From positions 186,001-250,000 of the forward strand of contig NZ_JAMXLV010000021.1 in the NCBI RefSeq assembly GCF_024054535.1: a stretch of DNA of 64,000 nt, read 5' to 3'. The position numbers and the translations under genes were made by a program. Shown here piece by piece: positions 9,301 to 17,384 of the stretch. Positions within the stretch are counted from its first letter, which is position 1. Each line of letters starts with the position of its first letter. The stretch comes from Thermococcus alcaliphilus (GTDB taxonomy: Archaea; Methanobacteriota_B; Thermococci; Thermococcales; Thermococcaceae). Under the pieces are notes generated by a model that worked only from the letters and a program-made list of their open reading frames with translations, searched no databases and was not told the DNA's origin.

Positions 9301-11617
9301 AGAGGAACATTATGAAAACATGGTCTATGTGAAGAGAAAGCCAAAGGTCGACATTAAAGTGTATTCCTTTGACCCCAAGGAAGGTAAAGTGGTTCTGACA
9401 GACATCGAGGATGTTATAAAAGCACCAGCCACCGATCACTTGATTCGCTTTGAGCTTGAGCTGGGAAGAAGCTTTGAGACAACCGTGGATCATCCAGTCC
9501 TTGTATACGAGAACGGAAAGTTCGTAGAAAAGAGAGCATTTGAGGTTAAGGAAGGGGACATGATAATTGTACCAAATACTGAACTTCCAGAAAATGAGAT
9601 TGAATACTTTGACCTTCTTGAGGCATTTGCTACAGAAGATTTCAAGAATTTGTGGGACAAAATAATGGTACGTGGGATTGCAAACTGGCTCTCTTCAATT
9701 GGAGCAAAAGCTAAATGGGACTATATAAGACGTGATTCCATTCCATTGGCTGAGTTGATTAAAGTACTCCATGAGAAGGGACTCAAGTTTAAAGATGTTC
9801 CAGAATGTTACATCGGGTTTAAACGAGATAAGGTCAAGATAAAACGCTCTATACCAATAAAGTCCCTTATGAGAGTTATTGGCTACTACCTCGCAGAAGG
9901 TTACGCGAGAAAAAGTGATAGTGTTTATCAGCTCAGCTTTTCAATTGCTGATAAAGAAGCAAGAGAAGACCTTAAAACAGCACTCAGAGAGGCTTTTGGC
10001 GATGGCTTCGGAATATATGAAAGAAAAGAGAAAATTACCGTGAGCTCAAGAGTCTTATACCTCCTCTTTACTGAGGTTCTCAAAGCAGGAAGCAACGCTC
10101 ACAACAAGCGTGTTCCACCTATTGCATTCACACTTCCAAAAGAAGCTGTGGCAGAGATGCTTAAGGCTTATTTTGAAGGTGATGGAAGTGCTCTAAAAAC
10201 AGTGCCCCGTGTCGTAGTTTATAGCGTGAACAAGGCTCTCCTTGAGGACATTGAAACTTTATTGATATCCAAATTCAAGATAAGAGGGTATTACACTATT
10301 GACGAAAATGCAAACAGAGGGAACACCCGGGCTAGGCTATATTATATTGAACGCGGTACCCAGCCTCCAGTTTCAAAAGTATATGCCCTTAACATCGCCG
10401 GTGAACATTACCACAGGTTCTTTGAAGAGATTGGCTTCGTGACTAAACGTAAGAACTTACCGTACCAGCAGTATTCCTCAAAAAAGCCAAAAGATGATAA
10501 ATACCTTCTTAAAAATGGGTGGGCAGTGAAAGTTAAGCGTATTGAATATCGGAAACCAACTGAGGACTTTGTGTTCTCTCTCAACGCTAAAAAATACCAT
10601 AACGTGATAATTAATGAAAATATTGTAACACACCAATGTGATGGCGATGAAGATGCTGTTATGCTCCTTCTTGATGCTCTGCTTAACTTCTCCCGCTATT
10701 ATCTCCCAGAGAAGCGCGGTGGAAAGATGGACGCTCCGCTGGTAGTTACAACTCGCTTAGACCCAAGGGAAGTTGATAGCGAAGTTCACAACATGGATGT
10801 TGCTAGATATTATCCATTAGAGTTCTACAGGGCAACTTATGAGCTCAAATCTCCAAAAGAGCTCGTTGGAGTCATTGAAAGGGTAGAAGATCGCCTGGGC
10901 AAGCCAGAAATGTACGAGGGATTGAAGTTCACCCACGATACCGACGACATCGCTTTAGGTCCAAAAATGAGCCTCTACAAGCAGTTGGGCGATATGGAAG
11001 ATAAAGTTAGCAGGCAGTTGGCTCTAGCGGAACGTATTAGAGCGGTAAACGAGCACCACGTCGCCGAGACTATAATAAATTCCCACATAGTGCCAGATTT
11101 AAGAGGAAACCTGAGGAGCTTTACAAGGCAGGAGTTTAGGTGTGTGAAATGCAACACCAAATACCGGAGGCCACCCCTAAGCGGAAAATGTCCAAAATGT
11201 GGGGGTAAGATAGTGCTCACAGTGTCAAAGGGAGCAATTGAGAAATACCTCCCAACTGCAAAGATGCTGGTTACTCATTATAACGTTATAGATTACACAA
11301 GACAGAGGATCTGCCTAACGGAGAAGGACATAAAGGCGCTTTTCCAAAATGTATTCCCAGAGACCCAACGAACCCTCCTTGCTCTTGGAGCGGACATTTG
11401 TGAGAGAATGATAGCGGAAAGAACTGGGAAGATCACAAAGAAGAATGGATATCTCGATGAGTTAAAAGAAAACGGGAAACTGAAGAAAGCCGAAAAGAAA
11501 GAGAGTAAAAAAGAGAAATCTGCAAAACATGGGAAAAAGGAGGAGAAAGAAGAGACCAAGGCAAAGAAGAAAAAGACCAAAAAGGTCATCAGCTTGGAGG
11601 ATTTTTTCGGTAGTTAA
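6377..11617 (+). CDS. polC: DNA polymerase D large subunit DP2 (intein-containing precursor)
   Basis: DP2 is the catalytic, double-psi beta-barrel polymerase subunit of PolD. The 1746-residue precursor has KH-like and catalytic domains, a zinc-finger cluster with four CxxC pairs (about residues 703-746), a 474-residue intein (947-1420), the catalytic Asp motif CDGDED directly after it (Asp 1422 and 1424), and a second CxxC/CxxC zinc site (about 1589-1614). A Lys/Glu-rich insert sits at about 283-305. The Lys-rich C-tail ends in ISLEDFFGS, a degenerate PCNA-interaction (PIP) motif. Mature protein length is about 1272 residues, normal for the family. Same operon as cdc6 and DP1. Confidence 0.97.
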   Translation: MELYSEDMKKYFESLQREIDKAYEIAKQARAQGKDPVRDIEVPQATDMAGRVESLVGPRGVAERIRELVKEYGKELAALKVVDEIIEGKFGKFESKEKLADQSVRTALAILTEGIVSAPLEGIADVKIKKNSDGTNYLAIYYAGPIRSSGGTAQALSVLVGDYVRRKLGLDRFKPTEEHVERYVEEVDLYHRAVTRLQYHPSPDEVRLAVRNIPIEITGEATDDVEVSHRNVPGVETNHLRGGAILVLAEGVLQKAKKLVKYIDKMGIEGWEWLKEFVEAKEKGGKEEEKGKEEKEEKTEEKTTVKVEKGFYYELYEKFRANIAPNPKYTKEIIGGRPLFAEPSRNGGFRLRYGRSRVSGFATWSINPAVMIMVDEFLAVGTQMKTERPGKGAIVTPASTIEGPIVKLKDGSVVRVDDYYKALELKDQVEEILYLGDALIAFGDFVENNQTLLPANYVEEWWIQEFVEAVNKVYELDLKPFQENEREIVEEAADYLDLDPKFLAKLLHDPVKVKPSIEDAIHLSRILKIPLHPYYTLYWNTLEVEELISLQNALVNANIEWEEYRGFKYAKKVEIPLQSLGKAKRYLELLGVEHKVSEGFVIIDYPWSAALLTPLANLEKKIEFKEFHTPIDLINEISDVKLRDRGISWIGARMGRPEKAKERKMKPPVHVLFPIGLAGGSSRDIYKAAQEGKTAEVEIAHFKCTSCGHVDIYPTCPKCGSEAKLLYHCPKCGFESTIDTECPKCGIEMKAYRKRRINPSELLNNAMQNVGVYTLDRLKGVMGMSSAHKIAEPLEKGILRARNDVYVFKDGTIRFDATDAPITHFKPKEIGVSVEKLRELGYTHDFEGKPLVSDEQIVELKVQDVILSKEAGKYLVRVAKFVDDLLEKFYGLPRFYNVEKMEDLIGHLVIGLAPHTSAGIIGRIIGFVDALVGYAHPYYHAAKRRNCFPGNTRIMVQINGIPQRITLKELYELFEEEHYENMVYVKRKPKVDIKVYSFDPKEGKVVLTDIEDVIKAPATDHLIRFELELGRSFETTVDHPVLVYENGKFVEKRAFEVKEGDMIIVPNTELPENEIEYFDLLEAFATEDFKNLWDKIMVRGIANWLSSIGAKAKWDYIRRDSIPLAELIKVLHEKGLKFKDVPECYIGFKRDKVKIKRSIPIKSLMRVIGYYLAEGYARKSDSVYQLSFSIADKEAREDLKTALREAFGDGFGIYERKEKITVSSRVLYLLFTEVLKAGSNAHNKRVPPIAFTLPKEAVAEMLKAYFEGDGSALKTVPRVVVYSVNKALLEDIETLLISKFKIRGYYTIDENANRGNTRARLYYIERGTQPPVSKVYALNIAGEHYHRFFEEIGFVTKRKNLPYQQYSSKKPKDDKYLLKNGWAVKVKRIEYRKPTEDFVFSLNAKKYHNVIINENIVTHQCDGDEDAVMLLLDALLNFSRYYLPEKRGGKMDAPLVVTTRLDPREVDSEVHNMDVARYYPLEFYRATYELKSPKELVGVIERVEDRLGKPEMYEGLKFTHDTDDIALGPKMSLYKQLGDMEDKVSRQLALAERIRAVNEHHVAETIINSHIVPDLRGNLRSFTRQEFRCVKCNTKYRRPPLSGKCPKCGGKIVLTVSKGAIEKYLPTAKMLVTHYNVIDYTRQRICLTEKDIKALFQNVFPETQRTLLALGADICERMIAERTGKITKKNGYLDELKENGKLKKAEKKESKKEKSAKHGKKEEKEETKAKKKKTKKVISLEDFFGS
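9215..10636 (+). other. DP2 intein with LAGLIDADG endonuclease, C-terminal Gln
   Basis: An in-frame intein of 474 residues. It starts with Cys (CFPGNTRI), has the block B histidine in TTVDHP (intein residues 89-94), two dodecapeptide endonuclease motifs (VIGYYLAEG about 221-229 and LKAYFEGDG about 316-324), and ends VTHQ, followed by the +1 extein Cys. The C-terminal residue is Gln, not the usual Asn; the Pyrococcus abyssi PolC intein is known to splice with a terminal Gln. The insertion point interrupts the polymerase active-site motif N-CDGDED, so splicing is required for activity. The intact endonuclease motifs suggest a still-mobile element. Confidence 0.95.
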
Positions 11618-11679
11618 TCAACATAGGATAGACGAACAAAAAAGATAAATACTCCAAGTGCCAATATCTCTTGAGAAAG

Positions 11680-12366
11680 ATGAAATTAGTGCCTAGTGTG
11701 GCTTACCTTAGAATCCAGAGGCAGTTTTATGTAGGTTATTCGATGGCATTAGCCGGATGGATAGGGGAGCATCTGATTATTCGTAAGTCTCTTCCAAAGC
11801 CTTCTTTTGTTGATAGGGCTTTGAAAAAGCTTGGTTTTTCCCTCGTTGGGGAAGAAATTGGAGAAGACGAGTACTCGTATTTCTTTAAGAGAAAGGACGT
11901 AGGAATTTCTGCATTTTTTGAACCATCAAACGACCTGCTGTTTCTTCAGGTGTATCCTCTCAAAAAGAGAATAACCTCTGGTGTGAGCGTAAGGGCACAG
12001 TACATAGAGTTCTATGACCAGTTTGTTGTTTCAATTGAGCCTGCACAAAAGCTTCCCCCCGGAATAAGAAGTCTGGGCATTAATCCATTAATCCTTGAGG
12101 ACTACTACCCAATATCAACCCCCTATTGGGGAATGGTGCACGAGGACTGGGAAAACGACTTAAAGATGCTTGTCATGGTGAATGAGATATTCGAGGAGCT
12201 TGAGAGAAATGAATACCGCTGTCCAGTCTGCTTTTCCGAGCTGAGTGTGGAGGACAACTATCTAAAATGCCACACCTGCGGATTTGTATATACAGCTGAA
12301 AGCGAGTTCGAGAAGGTAGTATCAAGGTTCTCATTGGGCATTGGAGAGGAAGAGATTATCTTCTAG
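11680..12366 (+). CDS. Uncharacterised protein with C-terminal zinc ribbon
   Basis: I do not recognise a named family. The 228-residue product is soluble, and ends with a zinc ribbon (CPVC ... CHTC, about residues 183-206) followed by a short helix. The rest is mixed alpha/beta with no catalytic motif I can identify. No GGTG site precedes the start; AAAAAGATAAATA at about 11639-11651 looks like a TATA box about 30 bp before the ATG, so the transcript is probably leaderless or nearly so; a TTG at 11671 is an alternative. It follows DP2 by 62 nt but seems to have its own promoter. Confidence 0.75.
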   Translation: MKLVPSVAYLRIQRQFYVGYSMALAGWIGEHLIIRKSLPKPSFVDRALKKLGFSLVGEEIGEDEYSYFFKRKDVGISAFFEPSNDLLFLQVYPLKKRITSGVSVRAQYIEFYDQFVVSIEPAQKLPPGIRSLGINPLILEDYYPISTPYWGMVHEDWENDLKMLVMVNEIFEELERNEYRCPVCFSELSVEDNYLKCHTCGFVYTAESEFEKVVSRFSLGIGEEEIIF

Positions 12367-12420
12367 CTTTTCTCTTGCAGTAAAATTTATAAATGCATCC
12401 ATAAAGTAGTGATTGGGCGC

Positions 12421-12496
12421 AGCCCCGTGGTGTAGCGGCCAAGCATGCGGGACTTTGGATCCCGCCACCGGGGTTCGAATCCCCGCGGGGCTACCA
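12421..12496 (+). tRNA. tRNA-Gln (anticodon TTG)
   Basis: Cloverleaf: acceptor AGCCCCG pairs with CGGGGCT, anticodon stem CGGGA/TCCCG encloses the loop CTTTGGA (anticodon TTG, reads CAA), T stem CGGGG/CCCCG with loop TTCGAAT. Discriminator A at 12493, and the 3' CCA is encoded (12494-12496). No intron. A TATA-like AAATTTATAAATGC lies about 30-45 bp upstream. Confidence 0.95.
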
Positions 12497-12570
12497 AATT
12501 CCAGGGCTCCAGACCTTAAACTCTTTTTCCTGAACTCTTCAAAACCCGAATGCTTGTTTATTTGAATAAC

Positions 12571-12586
12571 TTCCAATGTATTGGAA
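12571..12586. promoter_or_regulatory. Palindrome in AT-rich gap after tRNA-Gln
   Basis: TTCCAATGTATTGGAA has 6-bp inverted arms with a 4-bp centre. It lies in the 247-bp, very AT-rich gap between tRNA-Gln and the orphan gene at 12744, about 155 bp upstream of that gene. Otherwise the gap holds only T-rich stretches compatible with tRNA transcript termination. Function unknown. Confidence 0.25.
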
Positions 12587-12743
12587 ATATCTAGGTTAGG
12601 ATATTCAACAATATTCCCAGTTTTTTAATATTGATAACAACTACTATTAGAATGTTTTTAATTTTGCATTAGTAATACCAAAAATATTATAGAGAAAAAT
12701 TTTTAACAAAAAACTGTGATAAAATAAAGGAGGTTGGTTAAGT

Positions 12744-13367
12744 ATGGAAACCTTGATTGAGGCGTTTCTTTTTAATGATACGAAGGAGGTTTTCATATAT
12801 ACCTATCCCAGTAGTCTTATGAAAGAGATTAGGAAAGTAATTAACCTAGGAGATCTCAAGGTGGTTAAGTCGTTTAATTACTTGGATATGGGTTCTATGG
12901 TTCTTGTTGGTCCCAAATTGGCAGCTAGCATAAAAAGTACTCATTTTGAAAAAGCTCAGTCAATGAAGTTAAAGGAAGAGATTTTTAGGCATCTAAACGG
13001 AGAGTCTTGTAGAGTTTTGGTAATGGCCGGAAAAATATCACCTTACACATATGCACTTGAAATGGCAAAAGACTATTTCATGGAAGTTATCCTGAAGAAT
13101 GGTTCTTATTCAATACTCCTAGGTTTGCAAAAAAGGAGGGCAAACAATCTCGAGGATACACTTCTTGAAGCATTCCCACTTAAAATACTGGAGAAGGTAT
13201 TTAACTGGGAACTCAAGTCAATTGAGGTTAGTACAGAAAAAATACGTATTTTCGGAAATGATGTCGTTTCAAAAGAGAAAAAGGTTGATCTAACATTGGA
13301 ACCAGGCATATGGCTCATTGGTCTCTCAGATGTCTTTAAAGACTATGTAACCTACTTCTCTCCTTAG
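12744..13367 (+). CDS. Orphan hypothetical protein
   Basis: A 207-residue protein I do not recognise. Composition is mixed alpha/beta with no transmembrane segment, signal peptide, zinc motif or nucleotide-binding loop. Its length and the pattern of short beta strands alternating with helices recall the RecA-like DUF257 proteins common in Thermococcales (one is at 16153), but no specific motif is shared, so this is only a suggestion. A clear AAAGGAGG site precedes the ATG. It is flanked by AT-rich DNA (upstream gap and a TTTTATTTTTCATTATTTTTTT stretch downstream) and stands alone. Confidence 0.75.
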   Translation: METLIEAFLFNDTKEVFIYTYPSSLMKEIRKVINLGDLKVVKSFNYLDMGSMVLVGPKLAASIKSTHFEKAQSMKLKEEIFRHLNGESCRVLVMAGKISPYTYALEMAKDYFMEVILKNGSYSILLGLQKRRANNLEDTLLEAFPLKILEKVFNWELKSIEVSTEKIRIFGNDVVSKEKKVDLTLEPGIWLIGLSDVFKDYVTYFSP

Positions 13368-13425
13368 GCTTCTGAACTCAAAAAACTTAAGAAATTTTAT
13401 TTTTCATTATTTTTTTGGTGATTGA

Positions 13426-14115
13426 ATGGTTAGGTTAACCTCCTTTGATGTATGGAATACCCTTTTAGATATTACTGTGATGATCAAGGCCCTTGGAAAG
13501 GCCCTTTCAGAGCTGCTTAATCTCTCAGAAGAAGAAGTCATGAAGAGAATCCTCGAAACAAGAGAGGAAATCAAGAACATTAGAAAATCTCAAAGCGGCA
13601 GTCCTGAGAAAGCTCTGGAGGAGAGCCAGGAACTCCTTGCAAAGGCATTGGATGTTGATGTTGAAATAGTGAAGAGGGCGGCTGCAAAGGCTACTTTAAC
13701 CATTGATGAAAGCATACTCCTCCCAGGAGTTAAGGAGACCCTCAAAGAGCTTCACAAGAAGTACATAATCACAACAACGGGCAACGTTATGTTCTGGCCC
13801 TCAGCATATACGAGGCTCATCCTAGAAAAGTTTGGGCTGGCTGATTACATAACCAAGCAGTTCTATTCTGATGAAATCAAAGCCTACAAGCCCATGAGGG
13901 AGGCGTTCTTAGCGCCGCTGAAGTATTTTAACGTCTCCCCAGAAGAGGCACTCCACATCGGTGACACGAAGGCTGAAGACTTTGAGGGAGCCTTAAAAGT
14001 CGGAATGTATGCATGCTGGATAAATCCAGAAGCAGAAAGAGTCGAGAGAATCCACGAGAGAGGCTTTGTTGTTAAAAGCGTAAAAGACCTTTTGGAAGTG
14101 CTTTCCCAGATTTGA
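13426..14115 (+). CDS. HAD-superfamily hydrolase
   Basis: A soluble 229-residue phosphatase-like protein of the haloacid dehalogenase superfamily with a helical cap domain. Motifs: I, FDVWNTLLD (residues about 5-13; nucleophile Asp in DVWNT, where the usual second Asp of phosphatases is replaced by Trp); II, TTTGN (about 118-122); III, Lys in IKAYKP; IV, HIGDTKAED (about 184-192). The DxxxT form of motif I is seen in dehalogenase-like members, so substrate and even reaction class are open. ATG start with GGTGATTG just upstream. Monocistronic. Confidence 0.88.
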   Translation: MVRLTSFDVWNTLLDITVMIKALGKALSELLNLSEEEVMKRILETREEIKNIRKSQSGSPEKALEESQELLAKALDVDVEIVKRAAAKATLTIDESILLPGVKETLKELHKKYIITTTGNVMFWPSAYTRLILEKFGLADYITKQFYSDEIKAYKPMREAFLAPLKYFNVSPEEALHIGDTKAEDFEGALKVGMYACWINPEAERVERIHERGFVVKSVKDLLEVLSQI

Positions 14116-14162
14116 TTTTCCAAATTTTTAATACTATCAAAACAGAAAAGTAGAAAAAGGGC

Positions 14163-15110
14163 TCAAACCTTTATACCGCCCATTATAAGAGCCATGGCTG
14201 CCTTTTGAGCATGTAACCTGTTCTCCGCTTGATCCCATACAACGCTGTTTGGTGAGTCTATAACGTCGTCGGTGACTTCCTCTCCCCTGTGAGCTGGGAG
14301 GCAGTGCATGAAGATGTAGTCCTTCTTTGCGTGCTTGACGAGCTCTTTGTTAACCTGGAATGGCATGAAGATCTTTCTCCTCTGCTCTGCCTCCGCCTCT
14401 TGTCCCATTGAAGCCCAGACGTCGGTGTAGATTACATCGGCATCTTTAACAGCTTTAACCGGATCGTGGAGGAGCTCAAAACTTCCACCGCTTTCGGCAG
14501 CATTCTGCTCTGCCCACTTTATAACCTTTGGATCGGGTTCGTAGCCTTCGGGAGTAGCAACAACAACGTTTGCACCTAGTTTTGTTCCGGCTATCATTAG
14601 GGAGTGTGCGACGTTGTTTCCATCGCCGACGTAAACAACCTTAAGCCCTTCAATTCTTCCCTTCTTTTCCTTTATGGTCATGTAGTCTGCTAAAGCCTGG
14701 CATGGGTGTGAGAAGTCGCTTAAACCGTTTATGACCGGAACGCTTGCATACTTTGCCAAATCCTCAACGTCCTTGTGGTCAAAAACTCTAGCCATTATAC
14801 CATCAACATACCTGCTCAAAACTCTTGCTGTGTCCGCTATCGTTTCTCCCCTTCTCAACTGCAAATCTTGGGCGTTTAGATATAGCCCATACCCACCAAG
14901 CTGATAGATTCCAACCTCAAAGCTTATTCTTGTTCTCGTGGAGGGCTTTTGGAAAATCATGGCTAAAGTCTTGCCCTCAAGAACGCGGTGTGGCTTCCCA
15001 ATTTTGTTCCAGATCTTCATCATTTCAGCTGTTTTAAGAATTGTCTCGATTTCTTCTCTTGTAAAATCCTGAAGGCAGAGGATATCTCTTCCGGCTAAAC
15101 TCACTACCAT
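14163..15110 (-). CDS. argF: Ornithine carbamoyltransferase
   Basis: Transfers carbamoyl phosphate to ornithine to make citrulline. The carbamoyl-phosphate motif STRTRISFE is at about residues 54-62, HPCQ at about 134-137, and the ornithine loop HCLPAHRGEE at about 270-279. The sequence is very close to the well-studied Pyrococcus furiosus enzyme. GTG and ATG codons exist further upstream, but the ATG at 15110 (MVVSLAGRD) follows GGTGAT at 4 nt and matches the family start; 315 residues. No other arginine genes are adjacent; in Thermococcales the enzyme works with carbamate-kinase-like carbamoyl-phosphate supply. Confidence 0.97.
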   Translation of the reverse strand: MVVSLAGRDILCLQDFTREEIETILKTAEMMKIWNKIGKPHRVLEGKTLAMIFQKPSTRTRISFEVGIYQLGGYGLYLNAQDLQLRRGETIADTARVLSRYVDGIMARVFDHKDVEDLAKYASVPVINGLSDFSHPCQALADYMTIKEKKGRIEGLKVVYVGDGNNVAHSLMIAGTKLGANVVVATPEGYEPDPKVIKWAEQNAAESGGSFELLHDPVKAVKDADVIYTDVWASMGQEAEAEQRRKIFMPFQVNKELVKHAKKDYIFMHCLPAHRGEEVTDDVIDSPNSVVWDQAENRLHAQKAAMALIMGGIKV

Positions 15111-15300
15111 GTGCATCACCGTCTAAAGCTTGGCATTTTCTTTAATAACTATTTCGTCGTTAAAAAATATCCGGCGGCGAAAATTTTCAAAAAATTTCTG
15201 AAAACTAATGGATAAATGTAAACCAACACAAACTAATATCTTGCTGAAGTTTTCAACAAGGCTAATAAGGGAAGCTCTCCTTTTATTGCCGGTGTGTGTG

Positions 15301-16044
15301 ATGGAAGGCTTAAAGGTCAAACTAGTAAACTACACTCCAAAACCCCTTGAAACAGTGACTTGGGCTGCGTTGATAAGCTATTGGGATGAGTGGGAAAGCG
15401 AAGCCTTCGAAAGAACAACTATGGAAGATGTTAAGAAGCATTTGCCGAAGGTTTTGGGCTATGGGCATGAGTCGATTTTGGAGCATGCTGTTTTTACCTT
15501 TGCAATTGAAGGATGCTCAAGAATCTGTAGTCACCAGCTCGTAAGACACAGGCTGGCAAGCTATACCCAACAGTCAATGCGCTACATCAAAATAAATCTC
15601 CAGGATGTTGAAGAAACTTTTGTTATCCCAGAGGGCATTAAAGAGAATCCAGAGCTATATGAAAAGTGGAAAAAGTTGATGAAAGAGGCGATAGAGCTTT
15701 ATGAAGAGACCTATGCCAAGGGAATACATCAGGAGGATGCTCGCTTCATTTTGCCACAGGCAGTGAGAACCAAAATCGTGGTCACAATGAACTTAAGGGA
15801 GCTTAAGCATTTTCTGGGTTTTAGAGCGTGTGAAAGGGCACAGTGGGAGATAAGAGAAGTTGCGTGGAAAATGCTCGAGGAGATAGCCAAGAGAGAAGAG
15901 CTGAAACCGATAATAAAATGGGCAAAGCTCGGGCCGAGGTGCATAGCCTTAGGCTACTGTCCAGAGAGAGAACTAATGCCACCTGGGTGCCTGAAGATGA
16001 CGAAAGAAAAGTGGAAAAGGCTTTTTGATGAGTCGGAGCAGTAG
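15301..16044 (+). CDS. thyX: FAD-dependent thymidylate synthase ThyX
   Basis: Makes dTMP from dUMP with methylene-tetrahydrofolate-type carbon donor and FAD/NADPH. The diagnostic ThyX motif RHRLASYTQQSMRY (pattern RHRxxSxxxxSxRY) is at about residues 82-95, and the C-terminal substrate region contains RACERAQWEIR. The frame is open back to 15208, but ATG 15301 with GGTG six nt upstream gives MEGLKVKLVNY, 247 residues, the family length. It is divergent from argF and stands alone. Confidence 0.95.
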   Translation: MEGLKVKLVNYTPKPLETVTWAALISYWDEWESEAFERTTMEDVKKHLPKVLGYGHESILEHAVFTFAIEGCSRICSHQLVRHRLASYTQQSMRYIKINLQDVEETFVIPEGIKENPELYEKWKKLMKEAIELYEETYAKGIHQEDARFILPQAVRTKIVVTMNLRELKHFLGFRACERAQWEIREVAWKMLEEIAKREELKPIIKWAKLGPRCIALGYCPERELMPPGCLKMTKEKWKRLFDESEQ

Positions 16045-16152
16045 ACGATGGAATCCTTATTCCACTACTTCTTTGAATTTAAGCATCAAAAAACCGAATG
16101 TTTCAAAACTTTTAAGTAGTTTTCCGCGTACTATAACTATGGTGAGGTATAA

Positions 16153-16809
16153 ATGCAGATAATTGATCTCTTATCACACATAAAACCTGGCGAGACCGTT
16201 GTTGTGGAGCATGACTCTACAGCTGTTCCTTCCTATGTTCTCTACATCCTCATAAAGGATGCCCTCAATGAAGGAAAGAGAGTGCTCATTGACGACTTCA
16301 TGGACACCCTTCACATATACAAGACCCAGCTGGAGCTAGCTGGGGTTGATGTTTCAATCTTTGATGAGATTCCAGTCATAAAGATAGGGGGAATTGCTGA
16401 GGTAGGCAAAATAGTGGGAATAATAAGCCCGCGTGGAGGAACCATAATCAGGAAGGAGTACGAAAGAATATACACGGGGGTTGTTTCCGAAGAGGAAACC
16501 ACAATAAACCCGGTGCTCGGGCTTGAAAAAGTGCTCCTGCTTTCAGAGGATAAGTTCGACCTCATGGCAACTCTCGCCGAAATATACCTACGTCTTGGAG
16601 ATAAGAGAAGAATAGCCATCTACTTCATAAACAGGGATGTTCTAAAGAACGTTCACCCTGTGGCACTACCAATTATCGAGTTTATGGCCACGACTCTCAT
16701 TGAAGTGGAGAAAAAGGGAAGGGTGTACACCCTGGAGGTTCTCAAGTCTATAACACCCGAGATAGATGGAAAGACCTTCAACTACGACCTTGACAGGCTT
16801 GAAGGCTAA
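16153..16809 (+). CDS. DUF257-like RecA-fold protein
   Basis: A 218-residue protein resembling the Thermococcales-specific DUF257 family: N-terminal IKPGETVVVEHDSTAVPSY, then VLIDDFMDTLHIYKTQLELAG and IKIGG, in the arrangement of that family. The fold of the family is RecA/KaiC-like but no Walker A Lys loop is visible, so ATP binding is doubtful. ATG is preceded by GGTGAGGTATAA and a TATA-like CTTTTAAGTAG lies about 45 bp before the start. It converges with the HIT gene, overlapping its end by 4 nt. Function unknown. Confidence 0.8.
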   Translation: MQIIDLLSHIKPGETVVVEHDSTAVPSYVLYILIKDALNEGKRVLIDDFMDTLHIYKTQLELAGVDVSIFDEIPVIKIGGIAEVGKIVGIISPRGGTIIRKEYERIYTGVVSEEETTINPVLGLEKVLLLSEDKFDLMATLAEIYLRLGDKRRIAIYFINRDVLKNVHPVALPIIEFMATTLIEVEKKGRVYTLEVLKSITPEIDGKTFNYDLDRLEG

Positions 16810-17291
16810 ATGAGCTCTTCTAATGCCTTTTTCAATTCCTTGTATGCCTCTTCGAGGGACTCTGGAATAACTTTCGTGTCCGCTATTACAGGCATAAAGT
16901 TAGTATCTCCATTCCACCTCGGCACGATGTGAAGGTGAACGTGGTCGTCTATGCCAGCCCCCGCTACTCTTCCAAGATTCACTCCCATATTAAACCCGTC
17001 TGGATTCATAGCTTTCTTTAAAGCCTTTATCATTAGTTGAGAAAGCTTCATAATATCTAAAAGTTCCTCATCGGTGAGATCTTCCCATTTTCCAACATGT
17101 CTGTAAGGAGCGATCATCACATGCCCAGGATTATAGGGATAGTTGTTCATGATAACGAATGCATGCTTACCTCTGTAAAGGATTAATCTCTCTTCATCGC
17201 GGTTTTCTTTGGGGAAATCACAAAATATGCAGCCGTTGTGCTTTGGGGAACGAATGTACTCGATGCGCCACGGTGCCCAGAGTATCTTCAC
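16806..17291 (-). CDS. HIT-family nucleotide hydrolase/transferase
   Basis: A 161-residue histidine-triad protein with motif HVHLHIVPRW (HxHxHxx, about residues 117-126), the active-site of AMP-lysine/Ap4A-type hydrolases. An N-terminal CIFC pair (about residues 21-24) and a later His could form the zinc site seen in some HIT proteins. The start is GTG with AGGTGAGAGC just upstream. It is convergent with the DUF257-like gene. Likely cleaves nucleoside phosphoramidates or dinucleoside polyphosphates; exact substrate not determinable. Confidence 0.92.
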   Translation of the reverse strand: MKILWAPWRIEYIRSPKHNGCIFCDFPKENRDEERLILYRGKHAFVIMNNYPYNPGHVMIAPYRHVGKWEDLTDEELLDIMKLSQLMIKALKKAMNPDGFNMGVNLGRVAGAGIDDHVHLHIVPRWNGDTNFMPVIADTKVIPESLEEAYKELKKALEELI

Positions 17292-17384
17292 GCTCTCACC
17301 TCAATTGGGAGAAAACATTGATATTAAAAAGGTTTCTCATAAAGTTTTTAATTCTCTCTCTGTATTCACCCTAGGTGGTAGGAT

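Noticed and set aside
12330-12576. 81-codon minus frame across the tRNA-Gln gene.
   Set aside because: It runs through a tRNA and has no start site features; it is a composition artefact.
14990-15070. C/D box-like words (TGATGA/CTGA) within argF.
   Set aside because: GGTGATGA ribosome sites and codons produce many such words; no paired C' and D' boxes at correct spacing.
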